Assembly: GCF_026151205.1 (NCBI RefSeq)
Contig: NC_087082.1
Location: forward strand, 19,308,494-19,368,493
From: Bolinopsis microptera
Lineage: Eukaryota > Ctenophora > Tentaculata > Lobata > Bolinopsidae
Length of the DNA: 60,000 nt
Reading direction: 5' to 3'
Below the pieces are notes generated by a model, which was not told the origin of the DNA, did no database searches, and saw only the letters and a list, made by a program, of their open reading frames with translations. The position numbers and the translations under genes are program-made. Numbering within the stretch: the stretch's first letter is position 1; each line of letters opens with the position of its first letter. Shown here one piece after another: positions 9,826 to 19,756 of the stretch.

Positions 9826-12800
9826 CTGTCGATATGTCATATTAAATCACGTAAAACTGATTAATAAGGGTTATTTTGACGGTTTCTTATGTTCTCTTAC
9901 GCAGTTCCGCGATTTAGTTTTCCTGTCCCAACCCCAACCCTTTCAAGCAACCTCAAATATAACTATACTATCGTTTGCTTGGGGGTCCAAGTCTCAAATA
10001 CTATATACAATTTACCATTCTGTAGCGCAGTTAAATTAAATTTAAAACATAACAATAATATAAGATTTAAAGTTATCTTACCACAGGCAGTTTTGTTAGT
10101 GTTTGGTTTCCATCCAGCGTCACATGTCTCACAGCTTGTCATAGCATCATTCCGATATGTTCCTTCCCCACACGGCTCTGGAATTATAACGTTATTTATT
10201 ATTACAACTGGTAAATCGTTGTGGAAGATAAGGAAATCGTTATTATATAAGTACACTTCAGATATGTTACAATTAAATTAGGTTTAAAACAATAGGTGAA
10301 TAATTAAATATCCACACAACCACGGTTTTTTGATAGAATTATTACCACCCAGACTCTTATTACAGTTCTTGTCTTTTCGTACCACAAATTTGCCTTCTTG
10401 ATTCTAAGTCCTATCTGGCGCCTTATCCTTATCCCGTCTTAACCCTTATCTTTGCCCATCTATATAATATACATATAATCATCTCAGCTCGGTTCTTGTT
10501 AACAATTCTTACCACATTTTGTTCTCCCTGAGTTTCGTTCCTGGCCAAGTTCACAAGCTGTACACAAGGCTGCTCCTTCTGAACTGATTGTGTTATCAGA
10601 ACATTCTTCACATGTGTTCATATCAATGTTCTTGTAGCTTCCAGCTGGACATGACTCTGAAGAATTAGGAAATCTTTAAGCAGCAATTCGTTTGAACTAC
10701 CTTATTTAGAAGTTATTGTGAGTACCAATATCCTTGGTTTTCATTCTATAGCACAGTTAATTCAAATTTAAAACATAACAATAATATTAAATTTTATAAG
10801 CTTTAAAGTTATCTTACCACAAGCTGTTTTGTCAGAGTTTGGTATCAATCCAGCGTCACATGTCTCACAGCTTGTCATAGCATCATTCCGATATGTTTTT
10901 TCTCCACACGGCTCTACAATTTTAACGTTACAAATGGCAAATCGTTGTAGAAGATAAGAAAATCGTTATTATGTATGTACACTTCAGATGTGTTACAATT
11001 ACATAAGATTTAAAACAATAGTACAGTTAATTCAAATTTAAAACATAACAATAATAATATAATATTAAATTTTATAAGCTTTAAAGTTATCTTACCACAG
11101 GCTGTTTTGTCAGAGTTTGGTTTCCATCCAGCGTCACATGTCTCACAGCTTGTCATAGCATCATTCCGATATGTTCCTTCCCCACACGGCTCTGGAATTA
11201 ATAACGTTAAAACTGGCAAATCGTAGTGGAAGATAAGAAAATCGTTATTATATAAATATTTAAGTACAGATTAGATGTGTTACAATAACATTAGATTTAA
11301 AACAATGTGTGAAAAATTAGATGTCCACACAACTTTGACCATCTTTGACCATCTACAGGGTGTTGCAAGACTCGTGTCCAAATTTTGAATGGCTCTCAAA
11401 ATCTAAAAAATAAGACAAACGGTCTAATTTTTGTTTTAAATTGTAGACAAATTATTACATTTCAAAATACATAACAAAAATAAATCTAATATTTTAACAA
11501 TTTTTCGAACCAAGCCCCCTTTCTGCATAGAAGGTTTTGAACCCTCGGAAGCATATTGTCTATTGCACGTTTTACCATGTCAATTTTTAACTTTTTAGCC
11601 TCCCTTCTGATATTGTTTTTTAGCTCATCTACTGTTTGTGGGACTGGGTCTGAATAGACACGTCTTTTCAGATAGCCCCACAAAAAGAAATCGGCCGGAT
11701 TCAGGTCAGGGCTGTAGGGAGGCCAGCTGAACTCAGCTTTCCTCGATATCAGTCTTTCCCCAAAATGCTCCTTCAGCCAAGCCAAACTTTCGTGCGAACA
11801 GTGTGGAGGGGCCCCGTCTTGTTGGAATATACAGGAATCAAGTATTTTTTTCCTTTTAAGTACTGGGATAACTTTTCCACGCAACATAGCAATGTAATTT
11901 GCTGTCCTTATCGTCTCTGCCTTCTCTTCTTCATTCTTGAAAAAGTGGGGTCCGAAGACACCATGGTAACTGAGGCCCATCCAAACAGTCACCTTTTCTC
12001 TGGTTTTTGGACCTTCCACGGTGGCACAGGGTTGCTTATCTGACCAGATTCGGGCATTCTGAGTATTTTCCTGCCTGCATTACCGTATTTCTTTGAAAGT
12101 GCCCTCCTAGCAGCAGCCCCACTACTTCCGTTGACATAGAAAAGCTTGACCATGTCTACTCTCATTTCGTCTGATATGCCAGGTTTTGACATTTTTTCGA
12201 AGAAAATTTCGAAAGGATACAAATTTGCGAAAAGATGAGTTTTGAAACGAATTTGTGAGATATAACTAAAATTTAAGGTATAACCAGCATTTTAAAACCG
12301 ATTGCATCTAATTTTGCTCCTTCATAAAATTAAAAATTAAAATTTTAAATTTGGACACGAGTCTCGAAACACCCTGTATATAATATAGATATAATCATCT
12401 CAGCTCGGTTCTTGTTAACAATCCTTACCACACGTTGTTCTCGCTGAGTTTCGTTCCTGGCCAAGTTCACAAGTTGTACACAAGGCTGCTCCTTCTGAAC
12501 TGATCGTGTTATCAGGACATTCTTTACATGTGTTCATCTCAATGTTCTTGTAGCTTCCAGCTGGACATGGCTCTGAAGAATTAGGAAATTTTTAAGCAGC
12601 AATTCGTTTGAACTACCTTATTAATATTAAGAAGTTATTGTAAGTACCAATATCCTTGGTTTTCATTCTATAGCACAGTTAATTCAAATTTAAAACATAA
12701 CAATAATAATATAATATTAAATTTTATAAGCTTTAAAGTTATCTTACCACAGGCTGTTTTGTCAGAGTTTGGTTTCCATCCAGCGTCACATGTCTCACAG

Positions 12801-15800
12801 CTTGTCATAGCATCATTCCGATATGTTCCTTCCCCACACGGCTCTGGAATTAATAACGTTAAAACTGGCAAATCGTAGTGGAAGATAAGAAAATCGTTAT
12901 TATATAAATATTTAAGTACAGATTAGATGTGTTACAATAACATTAGATTTAAAACAATGTGTGAAAAATTAGATGTCCACACAACTTTGACCATCTTTGA
13001 CCATCTATATAATATAGATATAATCATCTCAGCTCGGTTCTTGTTAAAAATCCTTACCACACGTTGTTCTCGCTGAGTTTCGTTCCTGGCCAAGTTCACA
13101 AGCTGTGCACAAGGCTGCTCTTTCTGAACTGATCGTGTTATCAGGACATTCTTTACATGTGTTCATCTCAATGTTCTTGTAGCTTCCAGCTGGACATGGC
13201 TCTGAAGAATTAGGAAATCTTTAAGCAGCAATTCGTTTGAACTACCTTATTAATATTAAGAAGTTATTGTAAGTACCAATATCCTTGGTTTTCATTCTAT
13301 AGCACAGTTAATTCAAATTTAAAACATAACAATAATAATATAATATTAAATTTTATAAGCTTTAAAGTTATCTTACCACAGGCTGTTTTGTCAGAGTTTG
13401 GTTTCCATCCAGCGTCACATGTCTCACAGCTTGTCATAGCATCATTCCGATATGTTCCTTCCCCACACGGCTCTGGAATTAATAACGTTAAAACTGGCAA
13501 ATCGTAGTGGAAGATAAGAAAATCGTTATTATATAAGTATTTAAGTACAGATTAGATGTGTTACAATAACATTAGATTTAAAACAATGTGTGAAAAATTA
13601 GATGTCCACACAACTTTGACCATCTTTGACCATCTATATAATATAGATATAATAATCTCAGCTCGGTTCTTGTTAAGAATCCTTACCACACGTTGTTCTC
13701 GCTGAGTTTCATTCCTGGCCAAGTTCACAAGTTGTACACAAGGCTGCTCCTTCTGAACTGATCGTGTTATCAGGACATTCTTTACATGTGTTCATCTCAA
13801 TGTTCTTGTAGCTTCCAGCTAGACATGGCTCTGAAGAATTAGGAAATCTTTAAGCAGCAATTCGTTTGAACTACCTTATTTAGAAGTTATTGTGAGTACC
13901 AATATCCTTGGTTTTCATTCTATAGCACAGTTAATTCAAATTTAAAACATAACAATAATATTATAATTAAATTTTATAAGTTTTAAAGATATCTTACCAC
14001 AGGCTGTTTTGTCAGAGTTTGGTGTCAATCCAGCGTCACATGTCTCACAGCTTGTCATAACATCATTCCGATATGTTCCTTCCCCACACGGCTCTGGAAT
14101 TAATATCGTTAAAACTGGAAAATCGTAGTAAAAGATAAGAAAATCTTTATTATTTAACTATTTAAGTACAGTTCAGATGTGTTACAATAACATTAGATAT
14201 AAAACAATAGGTGACAAATTAAATATCCACACAACCACGGTTTTTTGATAGAATTATTACCACCCAGACTCTTACGGTTCTTGTCTTTTCGTACCACAAA
14301 TTTGCCTTCTTGATTCTAAGTCCTATCTGGCGCCTTATCCTTATCCCGTCTTAACCCTTAGCCTATCTTTGCCCATCTATATATTATACATATAATCATC
14401 TCAGCTCAGTTCTTGTTAACAATTCTTACCACATTTTGTTCTCCCTGAGTTTCGTTCCTGGCCAAGTTCACAAGCTGTACACAAGGCTGCTCCTTCTGAA
14501 CTGATTGTGTTATCAGAACATTCTTCACATGTGTTCATCTCAATGTTCTTGTAGCTTCCAGCTGGACATGACTCTGAAGAATTAGGAAATCTTTAAGCAG
14601 CTATTCATTTGAACTACCTTATTTAGAAGTTATTGTGAGTACCAATATCCTTGGTTTTCATTCTATACTTCTATAGCACAGTTAATTCAAATTTAAAACA
14701 TAACAATAATATTATAATTAAATTTTATAAGTTTTAAAGATATCTTACCACAGGCTGTTTTGTCAGAGTTTGGTGTCAATCCAGCGTCACATGTCTCACA
14801 GCTTGTCATAGCATCATTCCGATATGTTTTTTCTCCACACGGCTCTACAATTATAACGTTACAAATGGCAAATCGTTGTAGAAGATAAGAAAACCGTTAT
14901 TATTTATGTACACTTCAGATGTGTTACAATTACATATAATAAGATTTAAAACAATAGCACAGTTAATTCAAATTTAAAACATAACAATAATAATATTAAA
15001 TTTTGTAAGCTTTAAAGTTATCTTACCACAGGCTGTTTTGTCAGAGTTTGGTTTCCATCCAGCGTCACATGTCTCACAGCTTGTCATAGCATCATTCCGA
15101 TATGTTCCTTCCCCACACGGCTCTGGAATTAATATCGTTAAAACTGGCAAATCGTAGTAAAAGATAAGAAAATCTTTATTATTTAACTATTTAAGTACAG
15201 TTCAGATGTGTTACAATAACATTAGATTTATAAAAATATGTGAAAAATTAAATATCCACATATTCCACGGTTTTTTGAGGAAATTATTGCCACCCAGACT
15301 TTTAGGATTCTTGTAATTTCGTACCACACATTTTCCTTCTTGGTTCTAAGCCCAATACTAATTCAAATTGTTATCATTCATTAGGATTAATGCTAAAAAT
15401 TCTTCTCATCAACAAACTATAAAGCACAATGCACATTGCACAATGCACATATTGTGTAAACTCTGCAAAATAAATATTGAACCAAAAAAGTTTTGAGTTT
15501 GTTTGGTAAAATACCTTACTGCTTATGTTCAAGATATTTTGTAAAAACGTCAGTTTTCAATTGATAATTGTTTCAACCTTTAGTAGCTGAAAATGGCTTG
15601 TCTCCATGATGTCTACTACAAAATATGCAATATTTCTAAATTATAGTTAGCTATTTTGCAATCTTAAAGAACTTGATTTTATCTCATTCGGAGAACAGTA
15701 ATTGATAAAATTATGACCACTTTATTAAGTTATAAATAACAATATGTACTAACTATCCTATATCCCATATCCTATAATATATGTGTTTATGTTAAATAAC

Positions 15801-16352
15801 TAAATGGCATTCTTAAAATTTAGACAGAAAACACGTAATCACGAGCTTACGAGAGAATCAGCAAGTTGGCTTATTTTTTAATTAAAGTTATTGTTTGTTA
15901 AACCAAAGCTTGTTGTTATTAGTCACCTGGTTGTGTTCCGTAGTAATCAGATGCTGTGTCGTATCGAGAGAAGAATATCGTTGCCACGTCTTTGTTCCAG
16001 TACGACCTCCAGCCACTGTAACTACACGTTTGAGAGAGCAGTATGTTGAGCACCTCTACCTCGTTACAGTGTATCACTAGTCTAACACCTGCAGTTTCGG
16101 TTATACGCCACACCTTGTCAGTAGTAGAGGGGGGATTAACAGGGAAGTTAGTGATGGATGAGCAGTAGGTGAGCCTGTATTGTGGAGTAGAGGTGAAGTA
16201 GAGGACGACTCCTCCTGCACTCTCTCCCCCAGCAGAGTAGAAGAACACATACACCTGATCGCCACTCCCCAGCACACTATTAGTTTGAATTTCTAAAGGT
16301 GTCGACTCAAAATCCCACTCTATTTTCACGTTACGTTCGACTGGTAACCAAC
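9631..16352 (-). CDS. Multi-exon extracellular protein: beta-rich domain, 13 ephrin-receptor-like Cys exons, CCP/sushi (partial gene)
   Basis: Fifteen exons are recognised on the minus strand, each preceded by AG and followed by GT, all in phase 1-1, summing to about 703 residues. In order: one 142-residue domain exon, then A8, A7, B5, A6, B4, A5, B3, A4, B2, A3, A2, B1, A1, then a 65-residue CCP (sushi) exon. A (96 nt) and B (144 nt) exons carry the Cys-x-x-Cys and Gly-Thr/Ser-Tyr pattern of the Ephrin_rec_like/GCC2_GCC3 family (Pfam PF07699). This is typical of secreted or cell-surface adhesion or receptor proteins. Signal peptide, membrane anchor, start and stop were not found, so both ends are missing. 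The symmetric phases explain how exons could multiply without breaking the frame. A defective mariner sits in the intron between B2 and A3. Binding partner and function are unknown; the exon structure is seen directly, the extracellular role is inferred. Confidence 0.8.
10082..10177 (-). CDS. Exon A1
   Basis: 96 nt, phase 1-1. A-type module with GWKPNTNKTAC, slightly diverged. Last of the array before the CCP exon. Confidence 0.85.
10513..10656 (-). CDS. Exon B1
   Basis: 144 nt, phase 1-1, B-type module with SCPAGSYKNID at the start and RTKCG at the end. Closest to B5. Confidence 0.85.
10818..10913 (-). CDS. Exon A2, divergent A module
   Basis: 96 nt, phase 1-1. Has CGEKTY and GLIPN, and a TAG acceptor, like A7. 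This pairs A3-A2 with A8-A7 as copies of one larger duplication. Confidence 0.85.
11096..11191 (-). CDS. Exon A3
   Basis: 96 nt, phase 1-1, A-type module with GWKPNSDKTAC. Followed at 278 bp by A2, the same spacing as A8 to A7. Confidence 0.87.
11356..12376 (-). mobile_element. Mariner-type (Tc1/mariner) element, internally deleted, 1021 bp
   Basis: Ends are inverted repeats of about 30 bp beginning CAGGGTGTT and carrying GACTCGTGTCCAAATTT, flanked by TA at 11354-11355 and 12377-12378. The duplicated intron at about 13006-13025 shows the same flanking sequence with a single TA and no element, so both boundaries and the TA duplication are confirmed inside the window. It is inserted in the B2-A3 intron with its transposase remnant in the same orientation as the host gene. 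Confidence 0.95.
11486..12192 (-). pseudogene. Mariner transposase remnant (internal deletion and frame change)
   Basis: The likely start is the Met of MSKPGISDEMRVDM (ATG at 12192), which opens the N-terminal helix-turn-helix region. The frame then breaks near 12050-12080. The second frame, readable from about 12080 as QNARIWSDKQP and on to a stop at 11486, is the C-terminal catalytic half with FQQDGAPPH (second Asp) and PPYSPDLNPADFF (third Asp), about 36 residues apart. The region that should carry the first catalytic Asp is missing. About 235 codons remain, against roughly 330-350 for intact relatives. The copy cannot make an active transposase. Confidence 0.9.
12429..12572 (-). CDS. Exon B2
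   Basis: 144 nt, phase 1-1, B-type module. The mariner element begins about 52 bp downstream of its donor (on the minus strand), inside the B2-A3 intron. Confidence 0.87.
12748..12843 (-). CDS. Exon A4
   Basis: 96 nt, phase 1-1, A-type module. Lies 629 bp from A5, and 629 bp from A3 once the mariner and its TA duplication are subtracted. Confidence 0.87.
13058..13201 (-). CDS. Exon B3
   Basis: 144 nt, phase 1-1, B-type module. Nearly identical to B2. The upstream and downstream introns are also nearly identical to those of B2 and B4. Confidence 0.87.
13377..13472 (-). CDS. Exon A5
   Basis: 96 nt, phase 1-1, A-type module. Identical in sequence to A4 and A3 as far as I can read. Belongs to the 629-bp A-B tandem unit. 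Confidence 0.87.
13687..13830 (-). CDS. Exon B4
   Basis: 144 nt, phase 1-1, B-type module. One change turns the CPAGS start into CLAGS. Otherwise as B2 and B3. Confidence 0.85.
13998..14093 (-). CDS. Exon A6
   Basis: 96 nt, phase 1-1, A-type module with CGEGTYRND. It carries GLTPN rather than GWKPN and a Met-to-Val change corresponding to the bases around 14060, relative to A4/A5. Confidence 0.82.
14430..14573 (-). CDS. Exon B5, ephrin-receptor-like module
   Basis: 144 nt, 48 residues, phase 1-1, with CPAGSYKNI near the start, CEEC, then CTACELGQE. Closest to B1 (both end with ARG-THR-LYS-CYS and have an AGTCATG start). Confidence 0.85.
14749..14844 (-). CDS. Exon A7, divergent A module
   Basis: 96 nt, phase 1-1. 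Shares with A2 the changes CGEKTY at the start and a TAG acceptor instead of CAG, and has GLTPN where most A exons have GWKPN. Position 278 bp from A8 mirrors A2 relative to A3. Confidence 0.85.
15027..15122 (-). CDS. Exon A8, ephrin-receptor-like half-module
   Basis: 96 nt, 32 residues, phase 1-1. Starts Pro-Cys-Gly-Glu-Gly-Thr-Tyr and has CETC in the middle and Cys at the end. Nearly identical to A3, A4 and A5. First of the array. Confidence 0.85.
15123..15926 (-). other. Intron between the beta-rich exon and exon A8
   Basis: About 804 bp, AT-rich, with no further cysteine-rich exon seen. It is longer than the other introns of this gene and lies outside the duplicated block. Confidence 0.6.
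15927..16352 (-). CDS. Exon: 142-residue beta-rich extracellular domain
   Basis: Acceptor ATTAACAG and donor CCAG/GTGACT bound a 426-nt phase 1-1 exon. The frame continues past the donor only to a nearby TAA, so it looks like a terminal exon at first. Splicing at the donor instead puts Pro-Glu-Pro-Cys in frame with A8. It contains two cysteine pairs and the conserved-looking stretch SYWNKDVATIFFSRYDTASD. I do not recognise the family with certainty; a lectin-like or FAMeT-like beta sandwich is possible. Confidence 0.7.
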
Positions 16353-17089
16353 CTGTTAATTGTATGTTTAATTCATGACTACTGAGCAACGATTAATGAA
16401 TATCATGAATTTAAAGAAGAGTTGTTCTAGCAAAATTGTAAAGGAATTGTATGAATTTCGCCCATAGTTTATTCTCAGAATTTAAGGGCCCGACCAGTAC
16501 TCGTGCCAACTGTCATGGATAACGTGACGTCACGATTACCTAGTAAGGTCAATATTTTGCGTGATATGGACATTTGCAGTGCAGAGTGCAAAGATAGTAC
16601 TATAGTACAAACAGATCCGTCTGAAAAAATCGATATACTGACAGAAGAACCTTCCAGAGGATTTATGAGTTTTTAGGTTCAATTTTAAGTTTCATTCGGG
16701 TGGCCAACTTTTCCAAAATTGTCCACGTGTCTTAAGGCCACTTTTTACCACTTTTGCCACTTTTTACCTCCTTTCTTGTTTGTCAAATATCTTCAGCTTG
16801 AACATCGTTGAAGGATACGAATTAATTGAGGGTAATTATCATATCGACGAGAAAAACTTTTGTAAGACAAATTTTCATGTCAGACAATTAGATAATTGGA
16901 TAGTTACTAATTAGCAAGTAACCAAAAATCATAAAAATGTTTATTGGCTCAAAATGATCGGAATTTCTTCAGTTCAGCCCTACACTAATAGCATACGTTT
17001 GATTAATTTGCTATCTTATCTGCTTTCTTATCTCGCCTTGTTTAACGGTGAGATTTTGTGCCTTTCACCTTGTGGCTTAGCCTCGCATC
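16353..17089. other. Stretch between the cysteine-rich gene and the ORF1-like pseudogene
   Basis: No exon for the upstream part of the minus-strand gene could be recognised, although the acceptor at 16353 requires one. No repeat was matched inside the window, apart from the phrase ACTCGTG-CAA-TGTCAT near 16500, which resembles one at about 18637. Confidence 0.45.
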
Positions 17090-17949
17090 ATGGCAGCTGT
17101 GGACGACACGGAGATTGACAGTATTATGTTTAAAGCTGAGGATTGGATGACAAGAGTTATGGATCAGTTCGGTTGTGAAGAACCAATTCACATAACTTCT
17201 GTATTGTGCAAACACTTTTTGACTAAAAGGACATTGAATCTAGAGGATAAGGAAAAGTTTGCAGCGTTTTTTTCGGAATCGTTTCATTTGGTTCGCTTTC
17301 AAAATGAAAATTTGAAGAAGATGAAAAACAGATTGAGCTCAATCAAGGATCAGTTGATTGAGAATCAGAAATTGGTCATCAGCGCTCAGGAATCAATAAT
17401 TGACTGCAAAGAAAAACAGTTGCAGAAACAGTTGCAGGCAGTGCAGACCGTCGTCAAAGACACGGTAGAAAGTCAGTTTAAATTGTACAGCGATACAGTT
17501 CAGGAAAACGTCATGGTTTGTCAACCTGAAAGTTCAGTTACCGCCGAGACTTTGAAGGAAGTCGTCAAGTCTGTGGTGCAAGCAGAAGACCGGAGCAAGA
17601 ACATTATGATTTTTGGTTTGCCTGAAGATTCCACTTTCCAGTAAAGACTTGAACAAAACTGTCGAAGAAATTTGTGAAGAGATTGGACTGAAACCAGCAA
17701 TGGAGCTCAGTAGGGTTGGCAAGTCGAAGGAGAAAACTACTAGGCCAGTCAAGGTTACTCTGTCTAGTTCCAGTACAGCCTATCAATACTCAGTCAAGCT
17801 CGAAAGCTGCGACAATCAGAGATGTTCAGCTCAGTCTTAATTAGTCCAGACCGCTCTTTGAAGGATCGTGTCAAAAAGAAGCTGAGCCAAACAAGCACCA
17901 CTACATCAAAGGAGGGACAATTCATACTGAAGACAAATCAGTGAGATGA
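17090..17949 (+). pseudogene. Non-LTR retrotransposon ORF1-like protein, frameshifted
   Basis: The first 184 codons from ATG at 17090 encode an acidic N-terminus, then a coiled coil (about residues 75-125, many Lys/Gln/Glu with Leu/Ile spacing), then the start of an RRM-like domain at SKNIMIFGLPED. The frame breaks near 17635 and continues in another frame with EEIGLKPAMELSRVGKSKE and RPVKVTLSSS. It breaks again near 17795 to LISPDRSLKDRVKKKL, and again near 17890 to YIKGGTIHTEDKSVR and a stop at 17947-17949. This order matches the ORF1-like proteins linked to metazoan LINEs. No reverse transcriptase follows, so the copy is partial as well as broken. A domesticated gene is unlikely given three frame changes. 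Confidence 0.75.
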
Positions 17950-18379
17950 GTGTGGCTTTCACAAGAGTGTATGTTTTACAATTCATGTGTTGTTATTTTA
18001 TTAGGGACGATAGTGTTTGTTTGAAGATGGGGAATTGTCCCGTTGTGATACAATTTTTTGTTTGATTCAGTCATTAATTCTGGCCGTTAAAGCACAGAAA
18101 ACTTTAAGTTTTCGCGATATTTGTCAGATGAGGTTTAAATTCCATCGTAAAGTTGCTGTTCTACACAGTGTGGCATTTTCTTATTAAGAGTGCAGTGCCC
18201 TAATTGTGGGGGATTGTTACAATTTTCATAATATATTTGTTAAGATTTAAATTAGTCATTAGAACCACCCGGGCACCGTCTCGGTTTACAATCAAACACT
18301 GGGAAAGGTAGGTAGTTTTTGAAAAAACTTTCGAAAATTTTAAATTTTTTTCCGCCAAAAGTTTTTTCGAATAGAAGTT
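17950..18379. other. No gene seen
   Basis: Follows the ORF1-like pseudogene. If this were an intact LINE, an endonuclease/reverse transcriptase ORF would be expected here, but no such frame is present. Confidence 0.5.
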
Positions 18380-18535
18380 CTAATGAAAACATCAAACCAT
18401 GGTTTGGTGGCCGAACTGCATCCGACCGAATTGGTCACCACTGGGAACCAGATTGGTCCCCACTGGGAATCGAACCCCAGTCGTCCGTGTGGGAAGTAAA
18501 TGTATTAAAACCACTAAACCACCCGGCCGACGTGA
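18380..18535 (-). repeat. tRNA-derived SINE head
   Basis: On the minus strand there is a polymerase III A box TGGTTTAGTGG (18511-18521) and a B box GGTTCGATTCC (18466-18476), about 35 bp apart. A T-arm-like stem CTGGG/CCCAG surrounds the B box. The acceptor ends do not pair (GTCGGCC against TGGGGAC), so it is not a functional tRNA gene. Downstream on the minus strand a short body repeats phrases such as CCAGTGGGGACCAA. This fits a tRNA-derived SINE; the tail and target duplication were not defined. The 92-codon plus-strand frame at 18319-18597 is incidental. Confidence 0.75.
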
Positions 18536-18599
18536 CAGCACTCACATTTTACTATTTTCATCCCAATTATCATAGTATGTTTAGAGATCGAGCCTAAAA

Positions 18600-19527
18600 T
18601 CATGACAAATGGCACAGTGTGTTAAGAGGCCGTGCCTTTACTCGTGACAACAGTCATAGTATGGCTCTTACTTCCTTTTCCTATTATTATAGGTACTGGT
18701 AGTATACAAATTTGCGAAATTTGTGACTAAAATTATGGCATTACCAAAATGTTTGTAACCAAATTTATTGTGAACCAAATTTATTGACCTTAATGTATAC
18801 TTTTATGCGATACATCGCATAAATATCATTATGGTAAACTTTTAATCAGTATATTATGTAATCATTTGATTTAACCTGTTATCCGGTTTGCAGGAACCAT
18901 GTAATTCAAATTTTTCCCGATTACTTCATTTCCCGATTACTTCGCTGCCTATTAGGTGCCTTGCCGTCACTCGATAGGCAGCAGTATTTATGCGACCGGC
19001 TCTGTAAAAAAATTTTCTTACAACGACATATTATACTATCTTTTATAATCCGGTGACAATGTGTTCAACCTGGTGTCATGCTTAAATTGGTTTTGGACCT
19101 CTTCATGCTTTTGATTTATTTATTACTGTTATTTGGTATTATGAACTAATATGTACATATACACACGGTATCTAAAAGTTAAGTGTATAGCGAGCATATT
19201 TAACAACTTTTAAGCTATAATGAATAATGTATTGCGAGCAGCTGTAACTTTACTGGGCCGCGCTCAGCCTGTCATTCCGCCTAATCTCTATAATAGAGTA
19301 TATTCTGTTTATAAAATAAACATGATTGCCTGAGGTCCCCAGGTAACTGTAACTTAATTATCGCATAAAAATCATATAACTCAAAACTAAAATTTTACTG
19401 GAATATAGGGAAAACTAAAATAAAATTAATGTCGGACCCGTCGCCACTCTCAGCAGTCAACCAGGGCTCATAAAAGCTTAACAGCGCCTGGGTCCGTTCA
19501 CCAACTGTGCTAATGTGAGTGGTGGTG
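18600..19527. other. No gene seen
   Basis: AT-rich sequence with short phrases such as TGCCGTCACTCGATAGGCAGC paired with CTGCCTATTAGGTGCC nearby (18945-18982), a possible imperfect hairpin. No coding exon recognised. Confidence 0.45.
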
Positions 19528-19548
19528 TGGTAAGACCCATTTTAACAG

Positions 19549-19734
19549 CGTGTATATTGATCAATTAATACAAGCGCGCTAGCTGCTAGCATACTTGTAT
19601 TAGGCAGTGCGCCATCGACAATAAGACGCGCGCGCTGACCATTGAATGGTTTTTTAGCTCTTATTTCGGCCAGCACATTATTTTAGAAACAATCGAAAAG
19701 TTATAATACTTCCCATATATTATATATATATATA
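19549..19734 (+). mobile_element. Short retroposon-like insertion with 21-bp target duplication
   Basis: A 21-bp sequence, TGGTAAGACCCATTTTAACA followed by G, occurs at 19528-19548 and again at 19735-19755, bracketing the insert. The insert begins CGTGTATATTGATC and ends with CTTCCCATATA and a (TA)n tail. A second copy with the same start and the same CCCATATA end lies at 29523-29695. The long duplication and simple tail suggest insertion by LINE-type retrotransposition. Confidence 0.75.
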
Positions 19735-19756
19735 TGGTAAGACCCATTTTAACAGC

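Noticed and set aside
9540-10281. Plus-strand frames of 101 and 130 codons opposite the cysteine-rich gene
   Set aside because: They are antisense to the CCP and A1 exons, which have splice borders, phase agreement and cysteine patterns on the minus strand.
11765-12043. 92-codon plus-strand frame in the mariner
   Set aside because: Antisense shadow of the transposase remnant.
18455-18535. Functional tRNA gene on the minus strand
   Set aside because: A and B boxes are good, but acceptor ends do not pair, and the sequence continues into a repetitive body, so it is treated as a SINE head.
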